64,000 bases of DNA, from contig OX030963.1 of the NCBI GenBank assembly GCA_943735955.1, forward strand, positions 8,001,423-8,065,422. The letters run 5' to 3'. The position numbers and the translations under genes are program-made. How positions within the stretch are numbered: position 1 is the stretch's first letter; each line of letters starts with the position of its first letter. Positions 1-12,800 of this stretch are shown here, piece after piece. The stretch is from Piscicola geometra. Lineage: Eukaryota; Annelida; Clitellata; Hirudinida; Piscicolidae. Under the pieces are notes generated by a model that was not told the origin of the DNA, searched no databases, and saw only the letters and a list, made by a program, of their open reading frames with translations.

Positions 1-114
1 GTAGTATTACTAGCAGTAGTAGAGGTTGTAGTAGTATTAGTAGTAGTAGTAGGAGTAGTAGTAGAAGTAGTAGTAGAAGTAGTAGTAGGAGTAGTAGTAG
101 TAGTAGTTGAGGTT

Positions 115-208
<94 letters not shown>

Positions 209-233
209 AGTTATTAGTTGTAGTAGCAGTAGT
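1..233. repeat. (AGT)n microsatellite
   Basis: Nearly uninterrupted AGT/TAG trinucleotide repeat with a few AGA, ATT and GTT variants. It lies just downstream, in minus-strand sense, of the splice donor of the secreted-protein exon at 254..416, so it forms the start of that gene's first intron, which leaves the window. Confidence 0.95.
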
Positions 234-253
234 ATTAATATATAAATACTTAC

Positions 254-416
254 CATTGGTACACTGGGTGTACGAGTAACAGCCAATGCCATAGGCACCA
301 TTTTCTCTTGTGATACACAACAACGCCGGATGTCCATAAGCTCTCATTGATGGAGTGGACTGTGACACTACGGCTATCACAGCAAAAACTGCAAGTGTTG
401 GGTAAGTAGTGGTCAT
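254..416 (-). CDS. First exon of a small secreted protein (partial)
   Basis: The minus strand reads from an ATG at 416 to a perfect GTAAGT donor at 248..253, giving 54 codons plus one base. Residues 1-20 (MTTTYPTLAVFAVIAVVSQS) form a short hydrophobic stretch ending in small polar residues, which looks like a signal peptide with cleavage near residue 18-20. The following part carries three cysteines (C-I-T-R, G-C-Y-S-Y, Q-C-T-N), as in a secreted cysteine-rich peptide or the first module of a chitin-binding or inhibitor protein. I do not recognise the family. A TATA box lies 235 bases upstream at 651..657. Exon 2 would be beyond the left edge. The match of signal peptide, donor and TATA box makes this more than a chance frame. 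Function is not inferred. Confidence 0.6.
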
Positions 417-419
417 TTG

Positions 420-545
420 TTTTAGGTTGTGGTAGAGTAGAAGATTGCAATAAGTTGTGGTAGGGGTGGTAGGTTGTGGAAGGAAGCGGTACGTTGTGGT
501 AGGGAGTGGTAGATTTTGGTAGGGAGTGGTAGGTTGTGGTAGTAA
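420..545. repeat. Degenerate GGTAGTGGTAGGTTGTGGTA repeat in putative 5' UTR
   Basis: Imperfect tandem of units such as GGTAGGTTGTGGTAGGGAGT. In minus-strand sense it lies between the TATA box at 651..657 and the ATG at 416, so it would be transcribed as 5' UTR of the secreted-protein gene. Confidence 0.7.
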
Positions 546-650
546 AAAAGTTTATGGTCAGAGGTATCAACGTTAAACTAACCAAATACGATGAGAAGCA
601 TATTTGGAAGTTTAAATTCAAAGAACCTACTGCCACTGGCATTCTGCCCC

Positions 651-657
651 TTATATA
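651..657 (-). promoter_or_regulatory. TATA box of the secreted-protein gene
   Basis: Minus strand reads TATATAA within GGGTATATAAGGGGC, a near-consensus TATA box. Start of transcription would be expected about 30 bases downstream, near 620, leaving a 5' UTR of about 200 bases before the ATG at 416. Confidence 0.5.
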
Positions 658-958
658 CCCTTCCGATCCATTCATGCCTTCCTCACTTCTCAATCATTTT
701 CTCTCTCGTTTCATGACAAGTTACTTGTCAACAGTTAGTCTTCTATTTAGGAAACTACTCACTATAGTAAAACTTCTCTTATAAGGACAGTGCTCGGGTC
801 ACCATTTTTGTCCTATAAGCACTCTATTATAAATAGAGGTTTCTTTTGGTGAAAGGTTTTGGAAAAAAAAACACATTTTTTATGAAAAATTTATTACAAC
901 TAAGTAGTTAAAAAATTGTTAATTTTTATTCATTTTTTTAATTTTAGGCAATAGGATT

Positions 959-1228
959 TTAAAATAAGTTTTCCATTTTCAACAAACATTCCTCTAGTTC
1001 AGAAACTTTCTCTTTTAAACTATATTTTAACAATTTGCTTGTCATCCCCCATGCTTCTCTGTGGGACAACGTCTCTGGTTCTTCCTCACTCCCTTCTTCA
1101 TTTTCTTCTTCTGAGGTTTTATTTTTTTCTTTGATATTTTATATTGGAATATCCTTGTCACAAAGCGAACATTCAATCAGTTTACAATTACTTGGCAGTA
1201 AAACAATAAAACTTTCATCTACATCATC
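959..1228 (-). pseudogene. Tigger transposase, C-terminal part
   Basis: Minus strand. The frame continuing from the MULE target site encodes DDVDESFIVLLPSNCKLIE and more, then stops near 1139. A shifted frame carries a strongly acidic tail (SEEENEEGSEEEPE) and a leucine-rich end (KEKVSELEECLLKMENLF) closing at 959. The part upstream of the MULE (ending VSADDV at 9083) joins it exactly at the duplicated ACATCATC, keeping frame. One frameshift near 1130 separates the two halves. Acidic C-terminal tails are usual in Tigger/Jerky-type proteins. It is a remnant with no independent function. Confidence 0.7.
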
Positions 1229-1398
1229 GGTGCTAAAACAAAATGTCACGGGACAAAATGGCACGGACAAAATGGCACGGACAAATGTCACGAAGACAAA
1301 ATGGCACGGACAAAATGTCACGGACAAAATGGCACGGACAAAATGTCACGGACAAAATGGCACGGACAAAATGGCATGGACATAATGTTATGAGTATA
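1229..1398 (+). repeat. MULE left terminal inverted repeat, 14-bp satellite
   Basis: About ten copies of a 14-bp unit alternating GGACAAAATGTCAC and GGACAAAATGGCAC, with one 12-bp and one 15-bp variant copy. It is the inverted counterpart of 8850..9082. The unit contains the near-palindrome ACAAAATGT. The outermost bases GGTGCTAAAACAAAATGTCA differ from the right end (CGTGGCCGGACAAAATGTCA), so the very tip is diverged. Confidence 0.9.
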
Positions 1399-1919
1399 GG
1401 CAAATGAATTGCACTATAAAAATTATATTTAATTGTAATGCTTTTTCTTTTCAATATTTTCAATTGCTCTCGTTATTTGCGCATAGATTCGATTCCCAAA
1501 ATCTTAAAGACACCATGCCTTTAGTTTTAAAAATGATAAAATTTCGTTTCTATTTATTGTTCGAAAGAATTCATTGGAGTTAGAGACCGACCGAAATTTG
1601 GTTCGGTTTCGGTTTCGGCGCCGAAATTGTCAATTTTTTTAGTTTCGGCAATTTTTCGGTTTCGTCCGAATCTAAATTTACAATTTCGGCCATTTTTCGG
1701 TTTCGGCCGAAAATAATTTTTAAATTTCGGCTTAATTTCGGTTTCGGCCGAAATGGATCTTATATTTACCGAAAAACCGAATTTTTTAAAAATTTATGTA
1801 GTTCATCTGAAATATCTGTATGTTTGGGTTCGATTCTCATCTCTATTAGATATCTATTAGATGTGATGGGAAAGTTAAATGCATCTTTGGCAATGATCCA
1901 GAGGGTCGATTTATTAGAA

Positions 1920-2352
<433 letters not shown>

Positions 2353-2451
2353 TATTCGAATAAGATATACAAGCATGTGGAATTCTGTATATAAGTCGAA
2401 AGAACGAGAAGATTTGGCTTCGATTAATTAATTCAAAAATAAATTGTGAGA

Positions 2452-4307
2452 ATGTCGTTGAATTCTATTTGGAAGTTTTTTTACAAAATGTCAGTCGGAC
2501 CAAAGCAAAGCCTGTTGTAATACATGTTTAAAATTAGGTAGTACACAGCCTAGGAAGCAGACTGTTTGTGGATTGAAAAACCATCTTCAAAAACACCACA
2601 AAGAATTGTTCACCAGGTTTTTGTTAGACGTTGAAGAGAAAAAATAATCTGGCGACATAAGCGAAGAAAAGAAAATTAGAAGAATCTGTTTCACAGCCTG
2701 TTTCAGTTCAACCAGTTTTCAATTTTCAAAAAGATTGCAGAACCTGGCCAGATGATCATCCTTCTACTCAGACAATCGATAAATGCATCATGGATTTGAT
2801 CATTGTTGATATGATTCCATACTTAATTGTTGAAGGTGAAGCATTCAAAAGGTTGAACTTTGCTGATCCAACTGCATCAAAAAATTACCGTTTAAAAAGA
2901 AAAAAGTATTTTCGAACCAGCTTGATGCCAGCAACTTACATAAAAGTGAATCAACAAGTTAAAAAACTTGTTAAAAAAGCAGAATGGATTAGTTTTACAA
3001 CAGATGGGTGGACGAATCCGACCAAATCATGCTCTTTACTTAGCTTCACTGCTCATTTTGTGCATGAAAGTTCAAGAAAGAAAGTTGTTTTGAATGCTAT
3101 GGTCTTAGAAGAAAGCCATACAGGAGCTTATTTGGCATCAAAATTGAAAGAAGCAATTCTGAACTGGGAGATAGATGATAAAGTTCTCATGGGCATCCGT
3201 GACAATGCGCCCAACATGGTGAGCTCAATGCGTATTGCGGGAATACGTGGCTTTGGTTGTTTTGCACATAACCTACAACTTGTCGTGAAAGATGCTAATT
3301 TTCTTCAAACTTCAGTGGAGAAAGTTATCAAAAAATCAAGAAAAATAGTTTCTCACTTCAAACACAGCGAACAAGCTTGTCGTCATCTTAAGGAAATACA
3401 AAAATCAGCTGATGTTCCACAACATTCACTGATTCAAGATGTTGAGACGCGTTGGAACAGCTCATACTTAATGCTGTCTAGGCTAAATGAGCAACAAAGA
3501 GCAATTAAGTTTTATTCCGTTGAACATGGAGACATCGACTCCTTAACAAAAGAAGAATGGAAACTTATAGAAAGAATAATAGTTGTGTTAAAACCATTTA
3601 GTGATGCGACCACAGAGATCAGCTACGATGATGCATCAATATCTATTGTCATTCCGATGATTTCTATGCTGAAAACAAAATTAGAAATCACGTCAGCTGA
3701 TGTTGGACTGATGCAGATGAAAGCAGCCCTTCGAGATGCCATAGACAAACGGTTGGAGTTTGTTAAAAAAATGCCCGAAGTGCTTGCAGCTACTTTGCTT
3801 GATCCTCGCTTCAAAGATATGTATTTTGACGATTTAGAAAAGGAAGAAGCCAAAAAAGAAGTTTTAAACTTTAGCAAACCAAACTTTGTTGCAGAAGAGA
3901 ATTCCATCAACCAGGCTGAAAAAATACTGGGAAATAACGTTTTAAACAGTTTGGGCTCATCATCCTTATAGGATATTCACGACAAAATTAACCTCCTCAA
4001 CCAAAAAAACGATGATGCTGCCAAGAAGACGCCTGAACACGAACGCCAAATGCAGGCGTTTCTTAAAGAGCCTAGGATCCATAGAACATCCAACATTTTT
4101 GCGTATTGGCATTGCAGTCAATATTCATGTCTTGAGCCTGCTGCTCGAAAATACTTATCTGCACCCCTAACAAGTGTGGCTAGCGAGCAACTATTTAGTT
4201 CTGCAGGGCAAATATACGCAGATCGTCGCAGCAACCTTCTTGGTGAAAATTTTGAAAAACTGTTATTTCTTGCTTACAATATTCGATTGTTTGGATTTAA
4301 TTATTAA
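2452..4307 (+). pseudogene. hAT-1 transposase (BED finger, RNase H-like core, hATC)
   Basis: The start is taken at ATG 2452 (MSLNSIWKFF), followed after a frameshift by a BED-type finger: C-x2-C (CNTCLKL) and HLQKHHKE. After stops near 2647 a long open frame (2790..3971, 393 residues from an internal Met) carries the hAT core: TTDGWT (first catalytic Asp), RDNAPNM (second Asp region), and HNLQLVVKDA. A frameshift and stop near 3970 separate the C-terminal dimerisation domain (4050..4307) with LTSVASEQLFSSAG, whose Glu is the third acidic residue of hAT enzymes. All domains are present in order, so this is a recently inactivated copy; it would need correction in at least three places. The closest known type is the ZBED/Ac-like hAT group. 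Confidence 0.9.
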
Positions 4308-4853
4308 ACAGAAATTATCATCGTTCAATACTATTTTTTGACTTTAATAAACAATTACTTATGTAGACCATTTTTGTTGTTGAAAAACTTTTATTTTTTG
4401 GCTTAAAATATACGCTTGTTTTGATTTACTCATTAAACTGGCAATGCCATCGTTAAATGCTATTTTTTCATTTTAAATAAAAGTTTTGAAAAATTTCGGT
4501 TTCGGCTTCGGTTTCGGCCGAAAATATGATTACAATTTCGGTTTAATTTCGGTTTCGGCCGAAAATTGATATTCAATTTCGGCTTAATTTCGGTTTCGGC
4601 CGAAAATGAGATTTTAATTTCGGTCTTATTTCGGTTTCGGCTAAAATAAAAATATCTGTTTCGGTCGGTCTCTAATTGGAGTTTCTCTAATTGGAGTTTA
4701 TCGACACTTCAGCATCATTAAAGCAGAAAGCATGTGTTTTTTTAATAGAAGTCAAACAAAGTCAAGTCAAAACGAATCTACCATAGAGCTCACATTATTT
4801 CAAGGTTTGTAAAAATTATAAAATAAAAAATATTGATAAAATCAACATTCTTT

Positions 4854-6165
4854 TCAAACAAAATTAATGTTTAAAACCCGTGCAATGTCTGCTAAAAAAG
4901 TGATTGGATCTCGGTTGTTGTAGTCGGTAACCATGGTGCGCAGTGCTTCGTTGATGCGGATGTAGGTCTTCTTTTTCTTTCCAGCCGTTGTGCCCAGTTC
5001 CAATTGACGACGGAGAAGTTGAAAACTGTGTTGTTTCTGCTGCAATTTCCGCGCAAGTCTTGTCGCTGTTGGATGCGCAATACCAACAACATTGTTGAAT
5101 GCCTTGTGCCACCCCTCAAGTGCGTTCTTGCTGCGAGGCAAGTTGTTGATTACTCTCGAGAATTGAGTCCATATTTCGATTGGGAATCTTGGTTGCCCTC
5201 TTCTTCCTCTTCGTAATCGGCCGATGAAATTATCTTCCATGTTATCACAAATGACCTCTATGTCTTGATAAGATGGATCTTTTGTCAACTGTTCAAACAG
5301 CTCAACAACATTTTGGGGTGGAACGAACGCTAAGGCCAGGAGACGTTTGACCAGAAGCGCAAAATCTGGTTCATTTCTGTAACGTTCAGAAAATCCTTCT
5401 GCTTGCAGTTTCCTCCACACGCATTGACCAAAATAAAACATGCATCCAGTGATTGTTGCTGTTGGAAACGTGTTTTGAAAGGCTCATATTGCGGCTAGTT
5501 CAAAGTCGACCATGATTGACACTGGATTTAAACCTTCTTTCAAAAATTGAATTTCTTGGAATAGATGTCGGAAATACTTCGCCATTAAAGAAACCATGTG
5601 GAGTATAGAGTTGATCGTAGCCATCTGGGCTCACTCGAAATGTTCCATCAGCAAAGCAGTGATCGCATCTAGAAAAAAAGACCAGGTCATCGCCAGCTGC
5701 GAAGATAATCATGTTTTCCGTCAAAAAACGGAGAAACAGACTGCCGCCCTGCGTCAAAGAATATACTGAAATGTCCTCTTGGTCGTTTGGTCCTGCCTTT
5801 TGACGATGTCGACGTACATCTCTGGCCAACATCGTTCGCTTAGGAAGTAGATCAGCTGCTGATATAAGGACATTCATCAGTTCATTATGAACAATAAGTC
5901 GCGTCATTTCTTCGGTTGTTTCACCTCTCCTTTTCATGCTGGCACGTGCTCTCTCCACTTCAACCTTTCCATGTGTGACCGTGTGGTTGTGTTTTTCAAC
6001 TTCTTGAACAATTTCACCATCTTGTGTGTGCACTCGAGTCTTGCATGTTCTGTTCTCGCAGCGCCAAAACATTTTTCCATCACTACCGTCAGAGTGTTTA
6101 GTAAATAAGTACCCTTGAACAACAAGCTTCCGAGTCCCTTTTTGCGATGTAACGAATTCTAACAT
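4854..6165 (-). pseudogene. MULE transposase with FLYWCH zinc finger
   Basis: Minus strand, start at ATG 6165 (MLEFVTSQKGTRKLV). Residues about 5-62 are a FLYWCH zinc finger: GYLFTKHSDG, FWRCENRTCKTRV and KHNHTV give the C-C-H-H set. The MULE DDE core follows: CFADGTFRVSP (first Asp, near residue 170), then after a frameshift around 5500 IMVDFELAAI (second Asp), GCMFYFGQCVWRK, and NNLPRSKNALEGWHKAFN with the Glu of the third motif. The C-terminus ends at 4854. A piece is missing between the first and second Asp (FNGEVFPT runs almost directly into FLKEGLNPVS), and at least one frameshift and one stop occur, so it is inactive. A TATATAA at 6204..6210 (minus) may be its old promoter. It is the only MULE gene and identifies the surrounding element. 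Confidence 0.88.
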
Positions 6166-6219
6166 GATTCAAGCACTATCTTTTACCTACTTTCAATTTG
6201 TTCTTATATAGGGGTCATG

Positions 6220-6343
6220 TCGCTTGGATGTGTTTCGGTTGTATGGTATGAGTGTGTGTTTGGGTGTGTTTGGGTGTGTGTGTGTCTGTGTGTTTGTGTG
6301 TGTGTGTGTTTGGTTGTGTGTGTGTATGTGTGTATGTGTGTAA
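6220..6343. repeat. Imperfect (GT)n
   Basis: GT-rich stretch with GTTT and GTAT interruptions, upstream of the MULE transposase on its minus strand. No coding. Confidence 0.9.
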
Positions 6344-6654
6344 TTAAAAGTACAGAAATAATTAGTTTCACCAAACAAATAACGCTCTTAATTTAGACTT
6401 AAAAACTACTTAAAATATATTTTATCAAATGAACTACGAGTTTCGTCAAATCCTATAAAAACGATATTTACTAATCAAAGAATAATTTTTTCAAGGGTTG
6501 GTTGAATTTTATCTTTGAGCGGGCTAGAAAGAGCATGCATCGGTTATTTCTAGTCTTTAAGTGTTTACTGCAATGTCTTCGCTATTCTTATCAATACCAT
6601 CACAAAATGATCAGTACACTGAATCCACTTTACACAATTTAGAAGTCAAGACGA
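6344..6654. other. MULE interior without recognisable feature
   Basis: AT-rich sequence between the MULE gene and the (CTA)n array. I see no gene, site or repeat in it. Confidence 0.6.
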
Positions 6655-7470
<816 letters not shown>

Positions 7471-8621
7471 ATTGTTGTTGTTGTTGGCGTCCTTCAGTCT
7501 AAGTAGACAATGGACTTGCGCCGAGGGAGAACTTTTCGCTGTGGTTTTGTCGCTGCTGGTTGTTGTTCTCTGATGGTTGTTGTTCTTTGTTGGTTGTTGT
7601 TCTCTTCTGATTGTCGTTCGCAGCTGGTTGTTGTTGGCTGTTGGTTGTTGTTGGCTGTTGGTTTTTATTGGCTGCTGGTTGTTGTTGGCTGCTGGTTGTT
7701 GGTCGCTGTAGGTTGTTGCTCGCTGCTGATTGTTGGTGGCTGCTGGTCGCAGATCGCTGCTGTTTTTCTTTTCTGCGGGAGCGCTTTTCACTGGCAAGCC
7801 GACAAATCTCTGCTTCCCCCGCTTCTAGTCCCATGCGAACAGCTTGCCTCCATCTGCTTTTATCTTCAGCAAGCGATTCCCAGGTGCTGACGTCGATCTC
7901 TGTAGATTTTAGATCGCGCTTGCAGACTTCCTTGTAGCGAAGGTATGGCCTGCCAGTTGCTCTCCAACCTGAGGCAAGCTCGCCGAATAGCACGTCTTTG
8001 GGAAGTCGGCCATCATCCATCCGACGTACATGTCCTAACCATCGGAGACGTCTTTGACGAAGAAGAGTGGTCATGCTTGAAATGGCTGCCCTCGCCAACA
8101 CCTCGTTGTTTGTGACGCGGTCTTGCCATGAGATTCCGAGCATGCGTCGAAGACACCGCATGTGGAAAGCGCTCAATCTTTTTTCCTGGTATGCGTATAG
8201 TGTCCAGGATTCACTGGCGTAAAGGAGAGTGCTTAGAACACATGCCTTGTACACAGCTATCTTTGTCTTTATTGTCAGCATCTTGTTGTTCCAAACTCTT
8301 GGTGACAGCCTGGCAAAGATGTCGAAGCTTTGCGGATCCTCTGGTTCAGTTCTGCAACTAGTGAGAAGTCATCAGTGATTGTCGAGCCAAGGTAGGTAAA
8401 CTGGCTGACGACTTCCAGAGCATGGTTGTTGATAGTGATGTGAGGTCGTTCTGCGTGCTGTGCCATCACTTGTGTTTTCTTGAGGCTGATTTGTAGGCTA
8501 AACTCCTCGCATGCCTTGGAAAACCTGTCGAGCAGTCTTTGCAGTTCTGCTTCAGTGTGGGTAACCAGTGCTGCATCATCCGCAAACAGCATGTCTCTTA
8601 TCATCACTTTTCGTATTTTGC
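7471..8621 (-). mobile_element. LINE-A, 5'-truncated copy
   Basis: Minus strand. It carries the C-terminal half of a non-LTR reverse transcriptase: MLFADDAALVTHTEAELQRL (the FADD catalytic motif, about 8530..8600), the thumb region ISLKKTQVMAQ, then after a frameshift CLRRMLGISWQDRVTNNEV and LRWLGHVRRMDDGRLPKDVL. The end after 7745 is low-complexity Gln/Asn/Ser/Thr from a CAACAR repeat. The same family as the near-complete copy at 26468..29625, but diverged. It is truncated 5' at 8621 and bracketed by (CTA)n on both sides. Dead fragment. Confidence 0.88.
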
Positions 8622-8644
8622 TTTGCTACTACTACTACTACTAT

Positions 8645-8675
<31 letters not shown>

Positions 8676-8723
8676 GCTACTACTACTACTACTACTACAA
8701 CTACTACTACTACTACTACTACA

Positions 8724-8802
<79 letters not shown>

Positions 8803-8849
8803 TTACTACTACTACTACTACTACTTCTACTAGTACTACTACTACAACT
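8622..8849. repeat. (CTA)n array at the 5' side of the LINE-A fragment
   Basis: CTA repeats with ATT, GCT and AAC variants, between the truncated LINE-A end and the MULE right inverted repeat. Together with 6655..7470 it suggests that the LINE entered a pre-existing CTA array. Confidence 0.95.
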
Positions 8850-9082
8850 AACAATACTCATGACATTTTGTTCTCATGACATTTTGTCCGTGCCATTTTG
8901 TCCGTGACATTTTGTCCGTGCCATTTTGTCCCGTGACATTTTGTCCTCGTGACATTTTGTCCGTGACATTTTGTCCGTGACATTTTGTCCGTGACATTTT
9001 GTCCGTGACATTTTGTCCGTGACATTTTGTCCGTGAAATTTTGTCCGTGACATTTTGTTCCGTGACATTTTGTCCGGCCACG
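8850..9082 (-). repeat. MULE right terminal inverted repeat, 14-bp satellite
   Basis: About fifteen copies of the 14-bp unit GTGACATTTTGTCC, inverted relative to the left end, mostly of the GTGAC type with a few GTGCC copies near the inner side. Longer than the left arm by about 60 bp. One 16-bp copy (TCCTCGTGACATTTTG) shows a local 2-bp insertion. Confidence 0.9.
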
Positions 9083-10460
9083 ACATCATCAGCTGACACA
9101 TTCACATTATAATTATCACTTTTGAAACCACAGTTAATAAAACACTTTTGTATTGTTGTAAAATTAACATTATCCCGAACAGCCCTCAGCCATAAAATTG
9201 CATCTAAAAAAGTACTTTTTTTAAACATTTTTTTCGCAGAAATATCTTCGTCCAATGAATGTTGAATAAACCTCAACATTTAGTTCGATATCTTAATTTG
9301 AAAACTTGTATAACTCCCGCATCAAGTGGTTGAAGTTTAGAAGTTGTGTTGTGTGGGGAATAAATAGTTGTATGTTAAAAAAGTCTAGATGTAGATGTGA
9401 TGAACAGTTGTCCATGAACAGCAGTATCTTTCTGTTAGCATTAATAATTTTTTTACATTTTATTTAACCAGTTATGAAAAATAATTGCCGTCATCCAAGC
9501 TTTAGAATTAGCTTCATAATGAACTTTTAAATTTAAAACGTTAATCGACTTGAAATATCTTGGATTTTTAGGTTTTCCAATTACTAAAGGTTTCAGTTCT
9601 TCTCCTTCCGGACTGCAAGCAAGAAAAACTGTTAATCTGTCTTTAGCCTTTTTCATACCACTGCATGCATTACCTTTAATTACCATTGAATTTCTGGAAA
9701 TAATTTATAAAATAGCCCCGTTTCATCACAATTGAAAAAATCTTTAGAACTTAGAATAAGAGACAGTCTCACAACCCATTCATCAATGACTTCTTGGGAA
9801 CCATTTGCGGCTTCACCATGCTAAACCGAGAACTTAATGTTGTGTCTTACCAACAATTTGTCTAGCCAACCATTACTTGCTGAAAATGAAGCAAGATGAA
9901 ATTTTTTCGAAAGTTTTTTACTTTTTAGTTTTTTCTTGGATCCATTTTCCAGAAACTGGTAGGTTTTTAGCTCTTACTTTGAGAAACCATTCGAACACCA
10001 AATCATTGAGTTCATCATAAGTACATTTTCTTTCGGCCTTTTTGTTGAAATTTTCTCCACTTTCAAACTGTTTCATGATTTTATTTTTGCTACGAAAAAT
10101 GTTGTAAATCTGAGTTTTCCAACACCATATTTTTCTGGTGTAGATAAAATGCGAAAGGCGAAACGGACAAATTTAACGTGAATAAAAAGCGTAAACTTTG
10201 CGCGAAATTTGTGAAAATTATCTTATTCTAGCACTAACCCTAACACTAACTCTAACCCTTACACTAACCCTAACCCTAACTCTAAATATTTTAATGGAAA
10301 TTTTAAAATGGAAATTATAGATATTTCGCTTCGCGATTTCACTTTTTAACCAATTTAAATTTCGCCGTTTCGACTTTCACATTTTATCTACAGCCAAATT
10401 TTTCGGCAATTCATCTCAAAATTTGTCCACTTTCATTTAACTTAATGCGTTTAACTTTTT
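9083..10460 (-). pseudogene. Tigger transposase, N-terminal and catalytic part
   Basis: Minus strand, several frames. In order: a pogo/CENP-B type helix-turn-helix (EKYGVGKTQIYNIFRSK), a second CENP-B-like domain (ERKCTYDELNDLVFEWFLKV), the first catalytic Asp in NCDETGLFYKLFP (about 9710), a conserved DDE stretch (RLTVFLACSPEGEELKPLVI, 9600-9640), the second Asp in LLFMDNCSSHLH and the third in NTTSKLQPLDAGVIQ (about 9330-9430), then FLDAILWLRAVRDNV. At 9083 it is cut by the MULE and resumes at 1228. A 254-bp MITE interrupts the first helix-turn-helix. Several frameshifts and stops. The domain order and D-D-D motifs are those of Tigger elements. Confidence 0.88.
10139..10392. mobile_element. 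254-bp MITE with telomere-like (CCCTAA) core
   Basis: Terminal inverted repeats TGTAGATAAAATGCGAAAGG (left) and, on the complement of the right end, TGTAGATAAAATGTGAAAGT. The flanks CCATATTTTTC (10125..10135) and CCAAATTTTTC (10394..10404) are a near-exact 11-bp duplication. The interior has a short degenerate CTAACCCTAACACTAACTCT run. It sits in the helix-turn-helix region of the Tigger gene. Superfamily not assigned. Confidence 0.7.
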
Positions 10461-10833
10461 CTTCTAATGTTAGCAACTTTTTTTTTACGAGACGTAAAAA
10501 CCTAAACTAACGATTGTATAACGTAAGATTAATGAAATTATGTTAATAATATTCTATAAAGACGCGGGAAACTTGAACGGAAACGAAGTTATAAGCAAAG
10601 AGTAAACAATGTAGTTATCAGGGACGTGCATAAATGTGCTGCTTATTTTTTAAAGCATTTTTTTCAATTCCGCTTAAAAGGGTGAAATTTAACGTACAGT
10701 CCTTTTACGCATTAGAGAGCTTTCCGTTCATGAAGGGTGATTTCAATGCAAAAACAATCCGTCCTTTTGAAATCGTTTGTATAAGAGGGGATTTCGCTCT
10801 TAGGAGGGTTCGCATAAAAGAAGTTTTATTGTA

Positions 10834-11825
10834 CTTCCTTCTTCTCAAACTGGTTTTAGAATTGGCCACTCCACTAAAACTGCTTTTCTTTTATGACCTT
10901 ATTTTATCTTCTGATTCTAATGCATCAACTTTTTTTTATGCCTTGATTTTTCCTCTGCTTTTGATACTGTTGATCATACTCTTTTACTAAATGTTTTAGA
11001 TTCTTCCTTCAATAATTTGGATCTCCCCTTAACTGGCTTAAATCAAACCTTTCTGATGTATCATAAATAATATAATAAAATGACTTTCTGTCTTCGATCT
11101 ATAATTTCTTGGGCTTTATCTATGTTTCTTAAACTAATGCCTGACAAATTTTAACTTATCTATTTGAATACGAGCACGAGCTTTACTATCCCTTCCTTCT
11201 TTAGTTTTGCCTCCCCTTCCTCATTATCTCTAAACCCTTCATCTTCTATACGTAGCCTTGGTTTTATTTTCGATTCTAACCTGTCTTTACCTCCTCAAAT
11301 TCTATCTGTCTTTAAATCTTGTATTTATACATTCGTCGTATTAAACAGCTTCTACCTTTTCTCGATGATCCTACTTTGCAGCTTCTTGTATCTTCTCTAG
11401 TTCTCTCCAGGATTGATTATTGCAACTCTCTTTACTATGGTCTCCCTGATACTATTTTAGCTCCTCTAAATAAAGCCTTTAATTGTGCTGTTTGTCTTGT
11501 TGCTCGTGCTCCTAAGTTTTCTCATATTTCTTCTTATCTTCTTTTATTACTTTGGTTACCTCTGAGATCTAGCGTGATTTTTAAAATATGGCTAGATAGA
11601 TTTAAAATTCATACCTGTATTTTTCTAATTTATCTTTAACATCTTATTAAACAACCCCCTAAATCTGGTTTAAGATTCTCGACTTTTAGCGTTCTTTTTG
11701 TTTTCCAGTTAAACATTCTTTTGCTAAACGTTCTTTTTCTTACTGCGGTCTTCTTTTATGGAATTCTTTACCTTGTTCTCTAACTTCAACTAAGCTTTCC
11801 GTTGTGGTCTGACAACCTCCTCCAA
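10834..11825 (+). mobile_element. LINE-B (CR1/Jockey-like) 3' part
   Basis: Plus strand, starts exactly at the Tigger right end. Frame-broken reverse transcriptase: the region TKTALLFYDLILSSDSNAST and SSAFDTVDHTLL (catalytic Asp region, 10870-10990), then after many indels IRRIKQLLPFLDDPTLQLLV, LSRIDYCNSLYYGLPDT and APLNKAFNCAVCLVARAPK (11320..11520), typical of the C-terminal part of CR1-like LINEs. The second copy at 50822..51880 is better preserved. No intact frame. Confidence 0.8.
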
Positions 11826-11945
11826 TATAGGCCCCCTGATGAGCTATCATATATTTAGTGTATATGATGCGGTGTTTCACGACGTATGTCGTGTGAGTGG
11901 CGCCTCAGTTGCGTGCCTTTTCGTATTATAAATACGCATTATTAT
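11826..11945 (+). mobile_element. SINE/LINE 3'-end fragment ending in (ATT)n
   Basis: The sequence GTGTATATGATGCGGTGTTT and the following CGACGTATG match the body of the tRNA-SINE at 14127. It ends with GGCGCCTCAGTTGCGTGCC and an (ATT)n tail. A fragment of the same 3' end lies at 41375..41440 within a hAT-1 derivative. Confidence 0.55.
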
Positions 11946-12158
11946 TATTCTTTTTTAATTCAAATTCCAAGCTTTTGTTCAAGCTCGACTCTAGACAGTC
12001 AACAACATAAATCCTCAACTGCTCACGTAGTCTCTTCCATTGTGAGCATGTCATCTTGAATCGTCTTGAAAATCAAAAGGCATTAATTAAAATCAAAATC
12101 TACATAAAGAATTGAGAAGCACTTTGAACAGGATTTTTCCCAATTATAATTATTATTT
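11946..12158. other. Unassigned spacer
   Basis: No gene, repeat or site recognised between the SINE-like fragment and the (GT)n array. Confidence 0.6.

Positions 12159-12800
<642 letters not shown>

Noticed and set aside
2790..3971. Functional ZBED-type host gene
   Set aside because: It lies between hAT-1 inverted ends with a perfect target duplication, and frameshifts separate the BED and hATC domains.
5500..6165. Host FLYWCH zinc-finger protein
   Set aside because: The FLYWCH domain is followed by MULE DDE motifs and enclosed by inverted repeats and an 8-bp duplication.
10240..10300. Telomere repeat tract
   Set aside because: Only about 60 bp of degenerate CTAACC motifs, inside a MITE with defined inverted repeats.
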